From Hyphomicrobiales bacterium (GTDB taxonomy: Bacteria; Pseudomonadota; Alphaproteobacteria; Rhizobiales; Beijerinckiaceae): 50,913 nucleotides of DNA. The notes below the pieces were generated by a model that ran no database searches, was not told the DNA's origin, and saw only the letters and a list, made by a program, of their open reading frames with translations. The stretch covers positions 1-50,913 of the forward strand of contig JAIXUP010000068.1 in the NCBI GenBank assembly GCA_027483505.1, in the 5' to 3' direction. Position numbers and translations under genes: made by a program. Below, piece after piece: positions 35,620 through 44,189 of the stretch; the first letter of the stretch is position 1; every line of letters starts with the position of its first letter.

Positions 35620-36603
35620 TCAGGCCGCGAAGCTGCCGTTCAATTCGTCGGCGATGTGGACCTTGATGATCTCGTCGAAGCTGCTTTCAGCCTTGAAGCC
35701 GAGCGCGATGGCGCGCTGCGGATCAAGATCGCGCGGCCAGCCGGCGACGATACCCTGAATCGTCGCATCCGGCTTGCGCTGGATGCGGGCCGTCACACGC
35801 GGGCCCGCCACCCGCTCCAGCGCCGCAATCTGCTCGCCGACCGTACACGAAAGGCCCGGCATGCTCAGGTTGCGCCGCGCGCCCAGCGCCGAGAGGTCCA
35901 TCGTCGCGGCGTGCATCAGGAAGCCGACCGCCGATCGCGGGCTGGCATGCCAGTGGCGGACATCCTCGGAGACCGGCAGCACCGCTTCACGCCCGGCGAG
36001 CGGTTCGCGGATGATGTTCGAAAAAAAGCCCGAAGCTGCCTTGTTCGGCGTTCCCGGGCGCACGCAGATGGTGGGCAGGCGGATGCCGATGCCGTCGAAA
36101 AAGCCGCGACGGGAATAGTCGGACAGCAGCAGCTCTCCGATCGCCTTCTGCGTGCCATAGCTGGTCAGCGGCGTAAGGTGGAATTCGTCGGCGATCTTTG
36201 GATGGAAGGGCGCGCCGAAAACCGCGATCGACGAGGTGAACACGACCCGTGGGCGATAACCGCCGCCGGCGAGCCGGATCGCCTCGAACAGTTCACGCGT
36301 GCCGTCGAGATTGATCCGGTAGCCTTTCTCGAAGTCGGCCTCCGCCTCGCCCGAGACGATGGCCGCGAGATGCACGATCAGGTCCGGCCGCCCGGCGATC
36401 AGCCTGGCGCTCTCACCGGCCATCGCGAAATCGCTCGCCCGGCAGTCGCAGGCGAATGTCGCCCCGGCCGGCGCGGACGGCATGACGACATCGTGCAGGG
36501 TCGCCATGCGGACCTCACGGCCGCCGATATGACCGTCAGCGGCGACGCGCTCGAGAAACTTGCGGCCAACCATGCCGGCGGCGCCCAGGACAAGGATGTG
36601 CAT
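35620..36603 (-). CDS. denD: NAD-dependent epimerase-type D-erythronate dehydrogenase
   Basis: The protein has 327 residues. It has the N-terminal Rossmann motif LVLGAAGMVGRKFLE (about 4-18), VHLAAIVSGEAEADFEKGYR with the DenD-typical LAAIVSGEAE, the YxxxK catalytic pair in SYGTQKAIGELL and FSNIIREPLAGREAVLP. These features match D-erythronate dehydrogenase (oxidation at C2). The usual partner genes of the erythronate/threonate route (OtnK, OtnC, OtnI) are absent nearby. It lies 20 bases after the SDR gene and converges on the AprI-like gene with a 2-base gap. Confidence 0.82.
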   Translation of the reverse strand: MHILVLGAAGMVGRKFLERVAADGHIGGREVRMATLHDVVMPSAPAGATFACDCRASDFAMAGESARLIAGRPDLIVHLAAIVSGEAEADFEKGYRINLDGTRELFEAIRLAGGGYRPRVVFTSSIAVFGAPFHPKIADEFHLTPLTSYGTQKAIGELLLSDYSRRGFFDGIGIRLPTICVRPGTPNKAASGFFSNIIREPLAGREAVLPVSEDVRHWHASPRSAVGFLMHAATMDLSALGARRNLSMPGLSCTVGEQIAALERVAGPRVTARIQRKPDATIQGIVAGWPRDLDPQRAIALGFKAESSFDEIIKVHIADELNGSFAA

Positions 36604-36623
36604 CGAAACGGCCTTTCAGAAGG

Positions 36624-37370
36624 TCACAGGGCAAAGCCGCCATCGGCGAGATGGATCTGGCCCGTCGTGTAGCTGGCTTCGTCGGAGGCAAGATAGACAG
36701 CCAGAAGCGCGATCTCCTCCGCGGTTCCCAGCCGGCCCATGGGCTGCCGGTCGATGAAGGCCTGCCGGGCCTGCGCCACGGTGACGCCCGTGGACGCTGC
36801 CAGCGTCGCAATGCGCTCGTCGAGGGAGGGCGACTGGATTGTTCCGGGGCAGATCGCGTTGGCGCGGATGCCCTTCTTGATGAAATCGGCGGCCACAGCC
36901 TTGGTCAGGCCGATCACCGCCGCCTTTGTCGCGCCATAGACGTAGCGGTTCGGGATCCCGCGCACCGAGCCCGCGCCCGAGGCGATGTTGACGATCGAGC
37001 CATGGCCCTTGGCCAGCATGCCGGGCAGGAAGGCCTGGATCATGCGGTGCATGGACGTGACATTCAGGTCGAAGGAGAAGTCCCAGTCGGCCTGGCTGCA
37101 ATCCAGCACGGTGCCATGATGCACGAAGCCGGCCGCGTTCACGAGAATGTCGATCGGTCCAACCTTCGCGGCGAAGGCGTTGACGGCCTTGGTCGAGCGC
37201 ACGTCGAGCTTGCGTTTCAGGACACGCTCCAACCCGTCGAGCTTGCCGACATCGAGATCGGTGGCCAGGACGCGTGCCCCCTCCCGCGCGAAGGCCTGCG
37301 CGATGGCCCGGCCGATGCCTTGTCCCGCAGCGGTCACCACCGCCGTCTTGCCCTTGAGCCGCCCTGCCAT
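36624..37370 (-). CDS. SDR oxidoreductase of the BDH2/keto-deoxy-sugar dehydrogenase type
   Basis: The protein has 248 residues from the ATG at 37370. It has the Rossmann motif TAAGQGIGRAIAQAFAREGA, NAAGFVHHGTVLD and the catalytic Ser/Tyr/Lys (NIASGAGS, then YGATKAAVIGLTKAVAADFI). PNRYVYGATKAAVIGLTKAV and CPGTIQSPSLDERIA closely resemble DHRS6/BDH2 and bacterial 2-keto-3-deoxy-L-fuconate dehydrogenase. It probably oxidises a sugar-acid or hydroxybutyrate-like alcohol with NAD. It is first in a two-gene unit with denD. Confidence 0.85.
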   Translation of the reverse strand: MAGRLKGKTAVVTAAGQGIGRAIAQAFAREGARVLATDLDVGKLDGLERVLKRKLDVRSTKAVNAFAAKVGPIDILVNAAGFVHHGTVLDCSQADWDFSFDLNVTSMHRMIQAFLPGMLAKGHGSIVNIASGAGSVRGIPNRYVYGATKAAVIGLTKAVAADFIKKGIRANAICPGTIQSPSLDERIATLAASTGVTVAQARQAFIDRQPMGRLGTAEEIALLAVYLASDEASYTTGQIHLADGGFAL

Positions 37371-37556
37371 TGTCTGCTCCCTGATCGGTCCCATGCGTCT
37401 TCGGCGCATCTGACTGACAGCATGGCGCGCAATCTGTGATTACGCCAGAGGCTCGAGCATGCGCATTTCAGATGCGATCATCCCGATGACGCATGTTCCG
37501 GGGCGGACGAGGCTGTCAGGAAGGACCGGATGCGGATGACTCCGCAGGCTGAAGGC

Positions 37557-38372
37557 TCAGACCGCGAGCGCGGTCTGGGCTGCCTTGATCACGGCGTTCA
37601 TCAGATAGGGCCGCCTCAGCTTGTGGGCGGTGTGCAGCATGGCATCGACGTCGCGGGTGAAGAACGGCTTCGACAGGACATGCGTCAGTCCAAGATGCTT
37701 CAGTGACTGCGCCAGCCGGTTGTCGATCGAGGGCACGATCGACACGACCATCAACTCGGGATGGAGGTTCTGGATCTGGCAGGCGGTTTCGAGACCGCTG
37801 ATGCCGGCCAGGTTGGCGTCGATGAACATCGCGTCGAAGCTCTGCATGCGGCTGAGCTTCAGGGCATGGCCGCCATTGTCGGTCTCGTCGATGCTGACCT
37901 TGAACCGGGACGAGTTGATCACCTTGCGCACGACGTTGCGGCTCTGGTCACCGGCATCGGCCAGCAGCAGGCGCGTCGGGGTCTGCATGCGCAGGTAGTT
38001 CTGCAGCAGGTTCTCGATGTCCTCGCCCAGGAACGGCTTCTTAAGATACTCGTAGGCCTGCAGTTCGACGGACAGCATGCTCCAGTTGGGCAGCACCACC
38101 GAGGAGGTGAGGATCAGGAATGGGCGGACGCCCTCCTTGCGGGCCTCGGTGATCACGTCCGGACCCGACAGGATCGGCAGCGCAACATCCATGATCATGG
38201 CCTGCACGGAGCCCGTGCGCAGGATTCCCAGCGCCTCCGGACCGGTCGCGGCTTCGAGACAGCGCGCTGCAGGGAACACAAGCTTGACCGTTTCGATCAA
38301 CCGGGCCCGCATCTCGGCCGACGGATCGGCCAGGAGGATGCTTGGTGTCAGGGGTTGAGACAGCTGGGTCAT
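37557..38372 (-). CDS. Tandem dual-receiver response regulator
   Basis: The protein has 271 residues and two receiver domains, with no output domain. Domain 1 (about 10-130) has LLADPSAEMRARL, phosphoacceptor Asp in AMIMDVALPILSG, Thr/Ser in LILTSS and Lys in YLKKPF. Domain 2 (about 132-255) has LLLADAGDQSRN, Asp in DAMFIDANLAGISG and Lys in LSKPFF; its conserved Thr position is replaced by Ser/Val (MVVSIVPS). Both could be phosphorylated. It is probably a phosphorelay or adaptor protein. No histidine kinase lies nearby. Confidence 0.85.
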   Translation of the reverse strand: MTQLSQPLTPSILLADPSAEMRARLIETVKLVFPAARCLEAATGPEALGILRTGSVQAMIMDVALPILSGPDVITEARKEGVRPFLILTSSVVLPNWSMLSVELQAYEYLKKPFLGEDIENLLQNYLRMQTPTRLLLADAGDQSRNVVRKVINSSRFKVSIDETDNGGHALKLSRMQSFDAMFIDANLAGISGLETACQIQNLHPELMVVSIVPSIDNRLAQSLKHLGLTHVLSKPFFTRDVDAMLHTAHKLRRPYLMNAVIKAAQTALAV

Positions 38373-38489
38373 GTGTCAATTCGCGCTGAAGTGCAGGAGA
38401 CGACGGTGAGCGTGACGCAAGATGGTTTCTTTACCGTTAAGGCAAATGGATTCTCCACCGTCCGGACAGGCAGGCGCCGGGCGAAATTG

Positions 38490-39437
38490 TCAAAGCCTTG
38501 CACGGGGATGCGCGGCCCGGAACGCCCCGAGCAACCGGGCGCTGTCGACCTTGGTGTAGATCTGTGTTGTGGCCAGCGAGGCGTGGCCGAGCAGATCCTG
38601 GATGGCCCTGAGATCGCCTCCCCGCCCCAGAAGATGGGTGGCGAAGGAGTGGCGCAGCGCATGCGGCGTCGCGCTGTCAGGCAGGCCGAGCGCCCCCCGC
38701 ATGCGCTCGACCGCAAGCTGGATGATCCGCGGCGAGAGGGGCCCGCCTTTCGCGCCCACGAACAGTGGGCCATCGGATGGCAGGGTCCACGGGCACTGCG
38801 ACAGATAGTCCGCAACAGCCGCACCCACAGCAGCGATCACCGGGACTTCGCGCCGCTTGCCGCCTTTGCCAGTGACGGTGACGCTGTCGCGTCCTTTCAC
38901 AGGAGCATCACGCCGGAGCAGGTTGAGGGCCTCCGAAATGCGCAGGCCACAACCATAGAGCAAAGCCAACACCGCCGCATCACGCGCCAGGATCCATGGA
39001 GCGCGCTCATCGCCCGCACGCGTGGCGACGTCGGCCAGGGCACGCGCTGCCTCGGCGGTGACCGGGCGCGGCAGCGTCTTTGGAACCCTGGGGCCGCGCA
39101 CGTTGACGATGGCGGAGGCGGAGGAGAGCCCGCGCTGCTCCAGATGCCGCGCGAAGGAACGCAGGCTTGCAAGCTGGCGCATCAGGGTGCGGCTCTCGAT
39201 GCCTTCACGCCGGCGCTGGGCCAGGAAGGCGCGCACATCGGCCGGCCGCAAGGCTGCCAGCGCCGCCACAGACGGCTCCTGCTCCAGATGCGCGCCGAGA
39301 AACCGGACAAACTGGCGCAGGTCACGCTGGTAGGCGTCCGTCGTATGAACCGAGAGCCGTCGCTCATGCGAAAGACTGGCGAGCCAGACTTTCTCGGCGG
39401 CCAGAAGATCGGGAGGCAGGGCCAGCAGCATGCGCAT
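38490..39437 (-). CDS. xerC: Tyrosine recombinase XerC
   Basis: The protein has 315 residues, XerC length. The N-terminal SAM-like core-binding domain (about 15-105) is followed by a catalytic domain with Arg in YGCGLRISEALNLL, Lys in TGKGGKRREVP, His-Arg in TPHALRHSFATHLL, His in LLGHASLATT and the nucleophile Tyr in TQIYTKVD. It resolves chromosome dimers at dif with XerD. It lies divergent from priA (99-base gap), a frequent arrangement in alphaproteobacteria, and is not part of the mobile element. Confidence 0.94.
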   Translation of the reverse strand: MRMLLALPPDLLAAEKVWLASLSHERRLSVHTTDAYQRDLRQFVRFLGAHLEQEPSVAALAALRPADVRAFLAQRRREGIESRTLMRQLASLRSFARHLEQRGLSSASAIVNVRGPRVPKTLPRPVTAEAARALADVATRAGDERAPWILARDAAVLALLYGCGLRISEALNLLRRDAPVKGRDSVTVTGKGGKRREVPVIAAVGAAVADYLSQCPWTLPSDGPLFVGAKGGPLSPRIIQLAVERMRGALGLPDSATPHALRHSFATHLLGRGGDLRAIQDLLGHASLATTQIYTKVDSARLLGAFRAAHPRARL

Positions 39438-39536
39438 CTCGATTCAGGGGTTGATCGATGACACGATGACAGCCGCCGCTTAACGGCAGCCAAACAGGGC
39501 TGACCGCCGCCGCCGAATCGATGCTATCTGCTGCCG

Positions 39537-41738
39537 ATGGACCAAGAGGATGGCAATCACGACGAGACCGGAGCCGGTGCGCGCGTCGCGGATGTGCTCA
39601 TTCCGGTCGCGGTCGACATGGCCTACTCCTACAGCGTGCCGGCGGGCCTCGTCCTGAACGAAGGCGACGTTGTGCGCGTGCCGCTCGGGGCACGCGAGAC
39701 GACCGGGGTTGTCTGGGCCCTGCGAAGCGGCCAGGGCGGCAATCTGAAGCGCGTCGGCGCGCGCGTCGATTGCGCGCCCCTGTCGGAGCGGATGCGCCGG
39801 CTGGTCGACTGGATCGCCTGGTATACGCTCAACCCCCTCGGCTCGGCGCTGTCGCTGGCCCTGCGCGCGCCCGAACCGGATGCACGGCCCGAACGGGTCC
39901 GCCTTGGCGTGCGCCTTGCCGGCCCGCCGCCGATCCGGATGACGCCGGCGCGTGCCCGCGCGATCGCGGCGGCGGAAGGCGGATTGCTGATCGCCAGGAG
40001 CGCGCTCAGCGACATGGCGTCCGTCTCCGCCGCCGTCATCGACGCGCTGGTCGACGAGGGCACCTTCGTGGTCGAGCCGCTGCCGGTCGCCGACGCAGCC
40101 GAACGCCCCGACCCGGACCATCTGCGCCCTGCCCTGTCCGATGGGCAGCGGTCAGCCGCAGGCCAGTTGGCCGCGCTGTTCGGGGAACGCCAGTTTGCGG
40201 CGGCCCTGCTGGAAGGCGTCACGGGTTCGGGCAAGACCGAGGTCTATTTCGAGGCGGTCGCCGACGCGGTGCGGCAGGGCCGCCAGTGCCTGATCCTGAT
40301 GCCCGAAATCGCGTTGACCGCGCAGTTCATCGACCGGTTCACGGCGCGCTTCGGGGTGCCGCCGGGCCTCTGGCATTCCGGCGTCTCGGGCCGCAGGCGC
40401 GACCGGCTGCATGCGGCCGTCGCGTCGGGCGAGGCGCTCGTCGTGGCAGGAGCGCGCTCGGCGCTGTTTCTGCCGTTCCGCGACCTTGCCCTCATCGTCG
40501 TCGATGAGGAGCACGAGGCCGCCTACAAGCAGGAGGACGGCGCCTCCTACCACGCCCGTGACATGGCCATCGTCCGCGCGCGCTTCGAGAAGGCCGGCGT
40601 CATCCTCGCCTCCGCCACGCCGTCAGTGGAGAGCCGCGTGAACGCCGAGCGCGGGCGCTATCTGCATGTCAGGCTGGAGCAGCGCTTCGGCGGCCGCACG
40701 CTGCCTGACCTCAAGGCGATCGACCTGACGCGCGAAGCTGCCCCGCGTGGTCGCTGGATTTCGCCTCTGCTGGAGACAGAGGTCCGGCGCAATCTCGAAG
40801 CAGGCGAACAGTCCCTGCTGTTCCTGAACCGGCGCGGCTATGCGCCGCTGACACTGTGCCGCACCTGCGGGCACCGCTTCCAGTGTCCGAATTGCTCAAC
40901 CTGGCTGGTCGACCACCGCTTCCGCCGGGCATTGGTCTGCCACCATTGTGGCCACATCGAGCGTCGGCCCGAGGCGTGCCCGAACTGCGCCAGCGTCGAC
41001 AGCCTGACACCGTGCGGACCCGGCGTCGAACGGCTCGCCGAGGAGGTGGCAACCCTGTTCCCGGAGGCCCGGACCATCGTCCTGTCAAGCGACTTTCCCG
41101 GCGGCACAGAGCGCCTCAAGCAGGAGTTGCAGGCCGTGGCCGAGGGCGCCTTCCAGATCGTCATCGGCACGCAGCTTGTCGCCAAGGGACACAATTTTCC
41201 GGGCATGACGCTGGTCGGAGTCATCGACGCCGATATTGGCCTCACCTCCGGAGACCCTCGGGCGGCGGAGCGGACTTTTCAGGTCCTGCAGCAGGTCACG
41301 GGGCGCGCCGGGCGCGGCGACAGGCCGGGCCGCGCCCTGCTGCAGACCTTCCAGCCCCGCCACCCGGTCATCAAGGCCCTGCTGAGCGGTGACCCGGAGA
41401 CTTTCTATCGCGCCGAAATCGCCTCGCGTGAGGCTGCAGGCCTGCCGCCCTTCGGCCGTTTGGCCGCTCTCATCGTCTCGGCCGCGGAGCGCACCGATGC
41501 GGAACGCCATGCTCGCGACCTTGCCCGCTGCGCCGAGGCGCCGGCCGGCGTCATGGTGCTCGGACCGGCCGAGGCGCCGATCGCCCTGCTGCGCGGACGA
41601 CACCGCATGCGCCTGCTGGTCAAGACCGAGCGCAATGTCGATCTGCAGGCCTACCTGCGCGCCTGGCTCAAGCGCGGCCCGAAACCGCGCGGCTCCATCC
41701 GCGTCATGGTTGACGTCGATCCGCAGAGTTTCTTCTGA
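39537..41738 (+). CDS. priA: Primosomal protein N' (replication restart helicase)
   Basis: The protein has 733 residues. An N-terminal DNA-binding domain (to about 110) precedes the helicase core: Walker A GVTGSGKTEVY (about 225-235), DEAH-type VVDEEHEAAYK, and LASATPSVESR. Eight zinc-binding Cys follow in CRTCGHRFQCPNC and CHHCGHIERRPEACPNC. Then come GTQLVAKGHNFPGM and VTGRAGRGDRPG. It reloads the replisome at stalled forks. The convergent small gene begins its stop 15 bases later. Confidence 0.96.
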   Translation: MDQEDGNHDETGAGARVADVLIPVAVDMAYSYSVPAGLVLNEGDVVRVPLGARETTGVVWALRSGQGGNLKRVGARVDCAPLSERMRRLVDWIAWYTLNPLGSALSLALRAPEPDARPERVRLGVRLAGPPPIRMTPARARAIAAAEGGLLIARSALSDMASVSAAVIDALVDEGTFVVEPLPVADAAERPDPDHLRPALSDGQRSAAGQLAALFGERQFAAALLEGVTGSGKTEVYFEAVADAVRQGRQCLILMPEIALTAQFIDRFTARFGVPPGLWHSGVSGRRRDRLHAAVASGEALVVAGARSALFLPFRDLALIVVDEEHEAAYKQEDGASYHARDMAIVRARFEKAGVILASATPSVESRVNAERGRYLHVRLEQRFGGRTLPDLKAIDLTREAAPRGRWISPLLETEVRRNLEAGEQSLLFLNRRGYAPLTLCRTCGHRFQCPNCSTWLVDHRFRRALVCHHCGHIERRPEACPNCASVDSLTPCGPGVERLAEEVATLFPEARTIVLSSDFPGGTERLKQELQAVAEGAFQIVIGTQLVAKGHNFPGMTLVGVIDADIGLTSGDPRAAERTFQVLQQVTGRAGRGDRPGRALLQTFQPRHPVIKALLSGDPETFYRAEIASREAAGLPPFGRLAALIVSAAERTDAERHARDLARCAEAPAGVMVLGPAEAPIALLRGRHRMRLLVKTERNVDLQAYLRAWLKRGPKPRGSIRVMVDVDPQSFF

Positions 41739-41753
41739 CAATCCGGCGTGCTG

Positions 41754-42032
41754 TCAGCCGGCAAGGGCGGCCTGAACCATGCCTTCGTCGACCTCGGCCA
41801 TGCTCGCCTGCAGCTTGTAGGCCTTGGTGCGCTGGCTGGGGATCATCACGAGGATCACGGTTTCAGACCCCGGACAGGCCGGATCGGCGCAGACAATCTC
41901 GTTGACGGAGATGGCGACGTCATCGCCAAGGCCGAGGGCTGCGCAGGTCCAACCCTTGATGCGGGCGGATACTGCCGGGTCACGTCCGGCATCGTCCGGT
42001 CCACGCTTCCAGATGCCGCCAAGCCGGATCAT
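41754..42032 (-). CDS. Small conserved hypothetical protein (92 residues)
   Basis: The protein starts MIRLGGIWKRGPDD at 42032. It has a central EIVCADPACPGSETVILVMI segment, with two Cys six apart that could bind metal or form a disulfide, and a C-terminal KAYKLQASMAEVDEGMV. No named family was recognised, but the CxxxxC-PG-SE-T motif is distinctive. It is the last gene of the leftward COG0523-WD40 unit, 8 bases after the WD40 gene. Confidence 0.7.
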   Translation of the reverse strand: MIRLGGIWKRGPDDAGRDPAVSARIKGWTCAALGLGDDVAISVNEIVCADPACPGSETVILVMIPSQRTKAYKLQASMAEVDEGMVQAALAG

Positions 42033-42040
42033 TCGCGCGC

Positions 42041-43060
42041 TCAGGCCGGCAGCGTCAGCAACCCGGCCTGGCCATCGGCGCAGCCGAAGAGCAGGCGTTT
42101 GCCGGGCCTGTCCCAGGACAAGGCCGTGATGCCCGAGCCCTTGACCGCCGGGCGCGCCAGCAGTTCCGAACCATCGGTGAGGCGCAGCAGCAGGATGCAG
42201 CCGTCCTCGTAACCGGCCGCGATGACGTAGGCGCCGGGATGAAACGTCACCTGCGTCACCTTTGCGCGCCTGACGCCGCACTCGCGCGGGGCCTTGCCCA
42301 TCGGCCCGTCGCCCTGGAATGGCCAGATGATGACCGCCTCCGCCCCGCTGGTGGCCAGCCAATTGCCGTCATGCGACCAGGAAAAGGACCGCGTCTTGGC
42401 AGGATAGCCGCTCATGCGCATGTGTGCGACCTTGTCGGTCGGCTTGGCGGCCAGACGCCAGCCGTGCAAGGCGTTCTCCTGCATCGATGTCACGACGAAG
42501 CGTCCATCGGGCGAGATGGTCGCGTCAAGATGCGCGCCCTTCCATTCGAGCAGTTGCGTCGGCGTCGACGTATTCGGAAACCACAGCGCCGCCCCATTGT
42601 AATGCGCGATCGCAAGCCGGTAGCCCTTGGGCGCGAAGGCGAGGCCCTGCGCGGTCGAGGGGGCCTCGAACTGCTTCAGCACGCCCTTTTCGTCGCGCGC
42701 CGTGACGCGCTTGCCGACGCTGAAGGCCACCGCGCCGGCGGGTGTCGCGGCGATGGCGTCAATCCAGCCGCCCCTGGCGTCGCGGGCCAACTCCTTCATC
42801 TGGCCGTGCGCATCGATGCTGCACACACGCCCGTCGCCGCCACCTGTGAAGAGATGGCCGCCGACGGCGACCGCGGTCAGAAGCCCGGCTGCGCCATGGA
42901 CATCGACCCGCGACTGGTCATCCTGGGCGCCGACCATGACCGCGCCATCCGACAAGGCCAGCGCCGGGACCGCGCCAAGCCATGCGGCGGCGATAACATG
43001 CTCGCCGGCTTCGAGCTCGGCGACATGCTGGGTGAGAGAGACGGGCGCTGTGACGGTCAT
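42041..43060 (-). CDS. WD40-repeat protein
   Basis: The protein has 339 residues and is full of short blades ending in hydrophobic-Trp or -Phe motifs: GAVMVGAQDDQSRV, GHLFTGGGDGRVCSIDAHGQ, SPDGRFVVTSMQENALHGWR, SWSHDGNWLATSGAEAVIIW, and SWDRPGKRLLFGCADGQAG. This is a seven-bladed propeller built for protein-protein contact, without an obvious catalytic site or signal peptide. It lies 18 bases after the COG0523 GTPase gene and may bind it or its metal client. Confidence 0.85.
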   Translation of the reverse strand: MTVTAPVSLTQHVAELEAGEHVIAAAWLGAVPALALSDGAVMVGAQDDQSRVDVHGAAGLLTAVAVGGHLFTGGGDGRVCSIDAHGQMKELARDARGGWIDAIAATPAGAVAFSVGKRVTARDEKGVLKQFEAPSTAQGLAFAPKGYRLAIAHYNGAALWFPNTSTPTQLLEWKGAHLDATISPDGRFVVTSMQENALHGWRLAAKPTDKVAHMRMSGYPAKTRSFSWSHDGNWLATSGAEAVIIWPFQGDGPMGKAPRECGVRRAKVTQVTFHPGAYVIAAGYEDGCILLLRLTDGSELLARPAVKGSGITALSWDRPGKRLLFGCADGQAGLLTLPA

Positions 43061-43078
43061 GCCGGCTTGAATAGGCGA

Positions 43079-44041
43079 TCAGGCGGCGGTCGCAAAGAAG
43101 CCTTTGCGGATCGCGTCGCGGTCGAGATTGCGGCCGATGAACACGGCCCGGCTGACACGCGCCTCGTCGTTGCGCCAGTCGCGCTGCAGATCGCCGTCGA
43201 GGATCATGTGAACGCCCTGGAAGACAAAGCGCTTGGGCTCGTTCTTGAAGGCCAGGATGCCCTTGCAGCGCAGAATGTCCGGCCCCTGAACCTGCGTGAG
43301 CTCCTGGATCCAGGGCATGAACTTGTCCGGATCGACATCGCCACGGATTTCAAACGACATCGAGCGGATGTCATCGGCGTGATGGTGATGATGGCCCTCC
43401 TCGAGGAAGTCGGGCTCGATTTCGAGGATCCGGTCGAGATCGAACGCGTTCCGGTCGAGCACGTCGGCAATCGGCAGGGCGCATTTCGTCGTGCGGTGGA
43501 GCTTCGCGGCCGGGTTGAGCATGCGGATCGTCGCCTCGACCGCGTCGAGTTCAGCCACCGTCACCAGATCGGTCTTGTTGAGGATGATGACATCGGCAAA
43601 GGCGATCTGGTTCTTGGCTTCGGGCGCGTCCTTCAGCCGCTGCGTCAGGTACTTGGCGTCGGCGACTGTCACCACAGCATCGAGCCTCGCCCGCTCGCCG
43701 ACATCCTGATCCATGAAGAAGGTCTGCGCCACCGGCGCCGGATCGGCCAGACCCGTCGTCTCGACGATGATCGCGTCGAACTTGCCCTTGCGCTTCATCA
43801 GCCCGTCGATGATCCGGATCAGGTCGCCACGCACCGTGCAGCAGATGCAGCCATTGTTCATCTCGAACACTTCTTCGTCCGCGCCGACCACAAGGTCGTT
43901 GTCGATGCCGATCTCGCCGAACTCATTGACGATGACGGCGTATTTCTTGCCGTGCGGCTCGCTCAGGATGCGGTTGAGCAACGTCGTCTTGCCGGCGCCG
44001 AGATAGCCGGTGAGCACGGTGACGGGGATCTTGTCGGACAT
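43079..44041 (-). CDS. COG0523/CobW-family GTPase (zinc metallochaperone type)
   Basis: The protein has 320 residues. It has Walker [15 protein letters not shown] (about 10-23), the metal-binding CxCC loop [20 protein letters not shown], the base-specific NKTD (ILNKTDLV), and a His-rich loop GHHHHHADD. Family members deliver zinc to client proteins when zinc is scarce. A strong Zur-box match 67 bases upstream supports that role here. It heads a three-gene leftward operon with the WD40 protein and the 92-residue protein. Confidence 0.93.
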   Translation of the reverse strand: MSDKIPVTVLTGYLGAGKTTLLNRILSEPHGKKYAVIVNEFGEIGIDNDLVVGADEEVFEMNNGCICCTVRGDLIRIIDGLMKRKGKFDAIIVETTGLADPAPVAQTFFMDQDVGERARLDAVVTVADAKYLTQRLKDAPEAKNQIAFADVIILNKTDLVTVAELDAVEATIRMLNPAAKLHRTTKCALPIADVLDRNAFDLDRILEIEPDFLEEGHHHHHADDIRSMSFEIRGDVDPDKFMPWIQELTQVQGPDILRCKGILAFKNEPKRFVFQGVHMILDGDLQRDWRNDEARVSRAVFIGRNLDRDAIRKGFFATAA

Positions 44042-44107
44042 AGGGCGAACTTTCGGGGTCGTGTGCTGCTGCCTGACACGATGTGGGGTCAGGCAGGCGG
44101 GTTTTGA

Positions 44108-44128
44108 AGGTGTTATACCATAACATCT
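44108..44128. promoter_or_regulatory. Zur-box-like palindrome
   Basis: AGGTGTTAT (44108-44116), ACC, ATAACATCT (44120-44128): the core TGTTAT-N3-ATAACA matches the classic Zur operator TGTTAT-ANT-ATAACA exactly, including the 3-base centre, and the flanks match 8 of 9. It lies 67 bases before the COG0523 GTPase start, in the 148-base gap after the aminopeptidase gene. Zur represses such genes when zinc is sufficient. Confidence 0.75.
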
Positions 44129-44189
44129 CGGTTGTGGTCACGAGGGGTCATGGCGCATTCGCTTCGCGCGCGTAACGGAAACGAACACC

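Noticed and set aside
38490..39437. XerC as integrase of a second mobile element
   Set aside because: All features are those of housekeeping XerC, and it lies beside priA in backbone context with no tRNA or repeats nearby.
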